Part shown: in pieces, positions 62,201 through 64,000 of the stretch
How the letters are laid out: each line of letters opens with the position of its first letter
Numbering within the stretch: the stretch's first letter is position 1
Made by a program: the position numbers and the translations under genes
Notes under the pieces: generated by a model
The model's input: the letters and a program-made list of their open reading frames with translations, nothing else
The model's database searches: none
What the model was told of the DNA's origin: nothing
Source of the DNA: Proteromonas lacertae
Lineage: Eukaryota > Sar > Bigyra > Opalinata > Proteromonadidae
DNA: 64,000 nucleotides
Reading direction: 5' to 3'
NCBI GenBank assembly: GCA_002245135.1
Contig: NGBS01000586.1
Location: forward strand, 1-64,000

Positions 62201-64000
62201 GATGTTACACAATCTGCTAGTGGATTATCTCAACAATTAGATGCATGTAAAACAACTATTGAATCAATGAATGATTCAATAGAACATTACAAATCTGAAT
62301 TAAATGAAAGAGATAATACAATAGAATCATTAAAACATGAAATTGATGATTATAAAGATAAATTAAGCAGTTTAGATGAATCATTGAATCAATTAGAAGA
62401 AGAAAATAATGAATTGAAATCCAATAAATCTGAAATGGAGAATAAAATATTAGAATTAGTAGAAGAGAATAAGAATATATCATCTTCATTAGAAACAATA
62501 CAATCATCAAACACATCATTAAATGAGAGTATTGAACAATATAAACAGATTATTGAGAAAGATAATGCAATTAATTGATAAACAAAAGAGTGAAATCAGT
62601 AATTTAACCTCCAAAGTGAATGATATGGAGAATGAATTAGCTTTATTAAAGGATAATAATATACCAGTTACAATCAGATAATGATGAGAATAATCAACAA
62701 ATAAAGTCATTAAATGACCAAATAACCAATATGCAATCACATTGTACAAGATTAAAACAATTAACAGAAGAGAAAGAGAAAGAAAATAATGATCTTAAAA
62801 CTGAATTGAATAATCTAACAGAAGAAAAAGGATCATTACAAAACCAATATAATGAATTAAGTGAAGAAAAGAAAGTAAATGATGAAAAGATTGAAAAATT
62901 AAGTAAAGAAATAGAATCAATAAATGAAAAGAATAATGGTTTAGAAGATAATATTAAGACTTTAGAAGATAAAGTAAAAGAATATGAAGAAATCATTAAT
63001 AATAATGAGAATAAGATAAAAGAATTAGAGCAAAATATAAATGAAGAAAAGAACCAAAATGATGAGCAATTGAGTTTAATAGGTAAATATGAGAATGAAT
63101 TAAGACTTACCAATGAGAATCTAGAAACAGTAAAACGAGAATCAGAATCATCTATTAATATATTACATATTGATTTAGAGAATGTAGCTGTAGAAAGAAA
63201 TGAATTGAGAGATAAACTAGAGAATAGTGAGAATAATTACCAGTTATTAAATAATGAATATATTAAATTAGAAGATAGTTATAACGAAATCAAGAAGAGC
63301 TATGATGAATTAACATCAACTAAAGAATCAAATGAAAAAACAATGAATGAACAGATTGAAAAGATTAACAGTTTAACATCCAGTATTGAAGATAAAGATA
63401 ATGAAATTAAACAATTGAATGATGAATTAGAATCATTTAAATCAACATTTAGTGAGAAAGAAGGTAATATTAACAATTTGAGTGATGAAAATGAGAAACT
63501 AAAGAACAAATTGAATGAAATAGAAGAAGAATTAAAGAATAAAGAAGAAGAATTATCTCAAATAACCACCAAATTAACTTCAAAATCCAATGATTATGAC
63601 ATATTACAATCATCCTATGATAATCTAGTAAAAGAGAAAGAAGATGTAGATAAAGTGAATGAAGAATCATTAATAAAGATATCTCAACTGAATGAGCAAG
63701 TTCAACAATATAATATAATGATTGATAATATGAATGGAAGCGTATCTGATAAAGACAATTATATAGTTGAATTAAAGACATCTTTAGATGAAAAGATAAA
63801 TGAATATGAAATAAAAGAAAAAGAAAATGAATTATTGAAAAAGAATAATGAAGAATTAAACAATGAAATTGAAGTAAATAATAATGAGATAAAAGAATTA
63901 AATGAAGAAATTGAATTATTGAAATCTCAAGTGTTATCATCGAATTCAATAAGTAATAATCTACAAACTGAAATTGAAAATTTGAAAAGTACAATAGAAC
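59211..64000 (+). CDS. Very long coiled-coil protein, 5' part (frame-broken, runs off window)
   Basis: Exons 59211-59232, 59263-59339, 59369-59456, 59484-59539, 59565-59724, 59758-59846 and 59893 to the window end. A short Ser/Pro/Thr-rich head (GRIRSKPSISSQGLSPGGD; FTPAGQSTASPAVTAATP) leads into more than 1,300 residues of uninterrupted heptad-like coiled coil rich in Glu, Lys, Asn, Leu and Ser. The large exon has six apparent frameshifts, at about 60382, 61193, 61584, 61795, 62564 and 62667. Each requires dropping one base. Coding character resumes at once in the new frame. Long coiled-coil proteins of this kind occur at centrosomes, basal bodies, Golgi and myosin-like filaments. Nothing here decides between them. 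Confidence 0.65.

Noticed and set aside
60382-62667. Euplotes-style programmed +1 frameshifting at stop codons
   Set aside because: The stops are not preceded by a uniform slippery codon, and protein similarity (in the synthetase) or heptad pattern resumes before the stop, so the extra base lies upstream of it.

Overview
The window is nuclear DNA of a single-celled eukaryote. It is strongly AT-rich and uses the standard code: TAA, TAG and TGA all end conserved genes. Nearly every gene is cut by tiny GT...AG introns of about 25-50 nt that start GTAT and end TAG. Gene content indicates cilia or flagella (TTC12-like and DNAAF5-like dynein-arm assembly factors), an augmin complex (HAUS4-like) and a translating mitochondrion (bL32m). 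I cannot name the species. EHD, RPP30, PAP and TMEM63 homologues fit many protist groups.

Layout. 0.2-7 kb: an acyl-CoA synthetase and a bacterial-type alpha-2-macroglobulin, both with frame lesions, separated by a candidate structured RNA. 7-24 kb: RPP30 and EHD (head to head), TTC12, an unknown protein, tRNA-Ser, DNAAF5, HAUS4 and a pseudokinase-LRR protein. 24-53 kb: the central feature, two nearly identical copies of a giant type I surface protein of roughly 3,700 residues. It is built from about 21 sushi/CCP-like units alternating with beta-sandwich-like units. The copies lie in a ~12.9-kb inverted duplication and are transcribed away from each other. The ~6.1-kb spacer holds a TMEM63/CSC1-type channel and a membrane-anchored N-acetylneuraminate lyase. 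53-55 kb: the outer end of the right arm, where an LRR-gene fragment is fused to a DNAAF5 fragment, recording a ~5.7-kb deletion. 55-64 kb: poly(A) polymerase, mitochondrial bL32, an unknown Ser/Pro-rich protein and a long coiled-coil protein running off the window.

How the parts relate. The spacer and its flanks group cell-surface functions (giant CCP receptors, mechanosensitive-type channel, sialic-acid lyase ectoenzyme). The left flank groups cilium and spindle functions. No operon logic applies. Several genes carry apparent single-base frameshifts that are mostly +1, while neighbours of equal length are clean. This is either gene decay or insertion-type consensus error, and it limits confidence in the broken genes. 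The motif AAACGACT lies 12-21 nt upstream of three start codons and may be a core promoter or initiator element.
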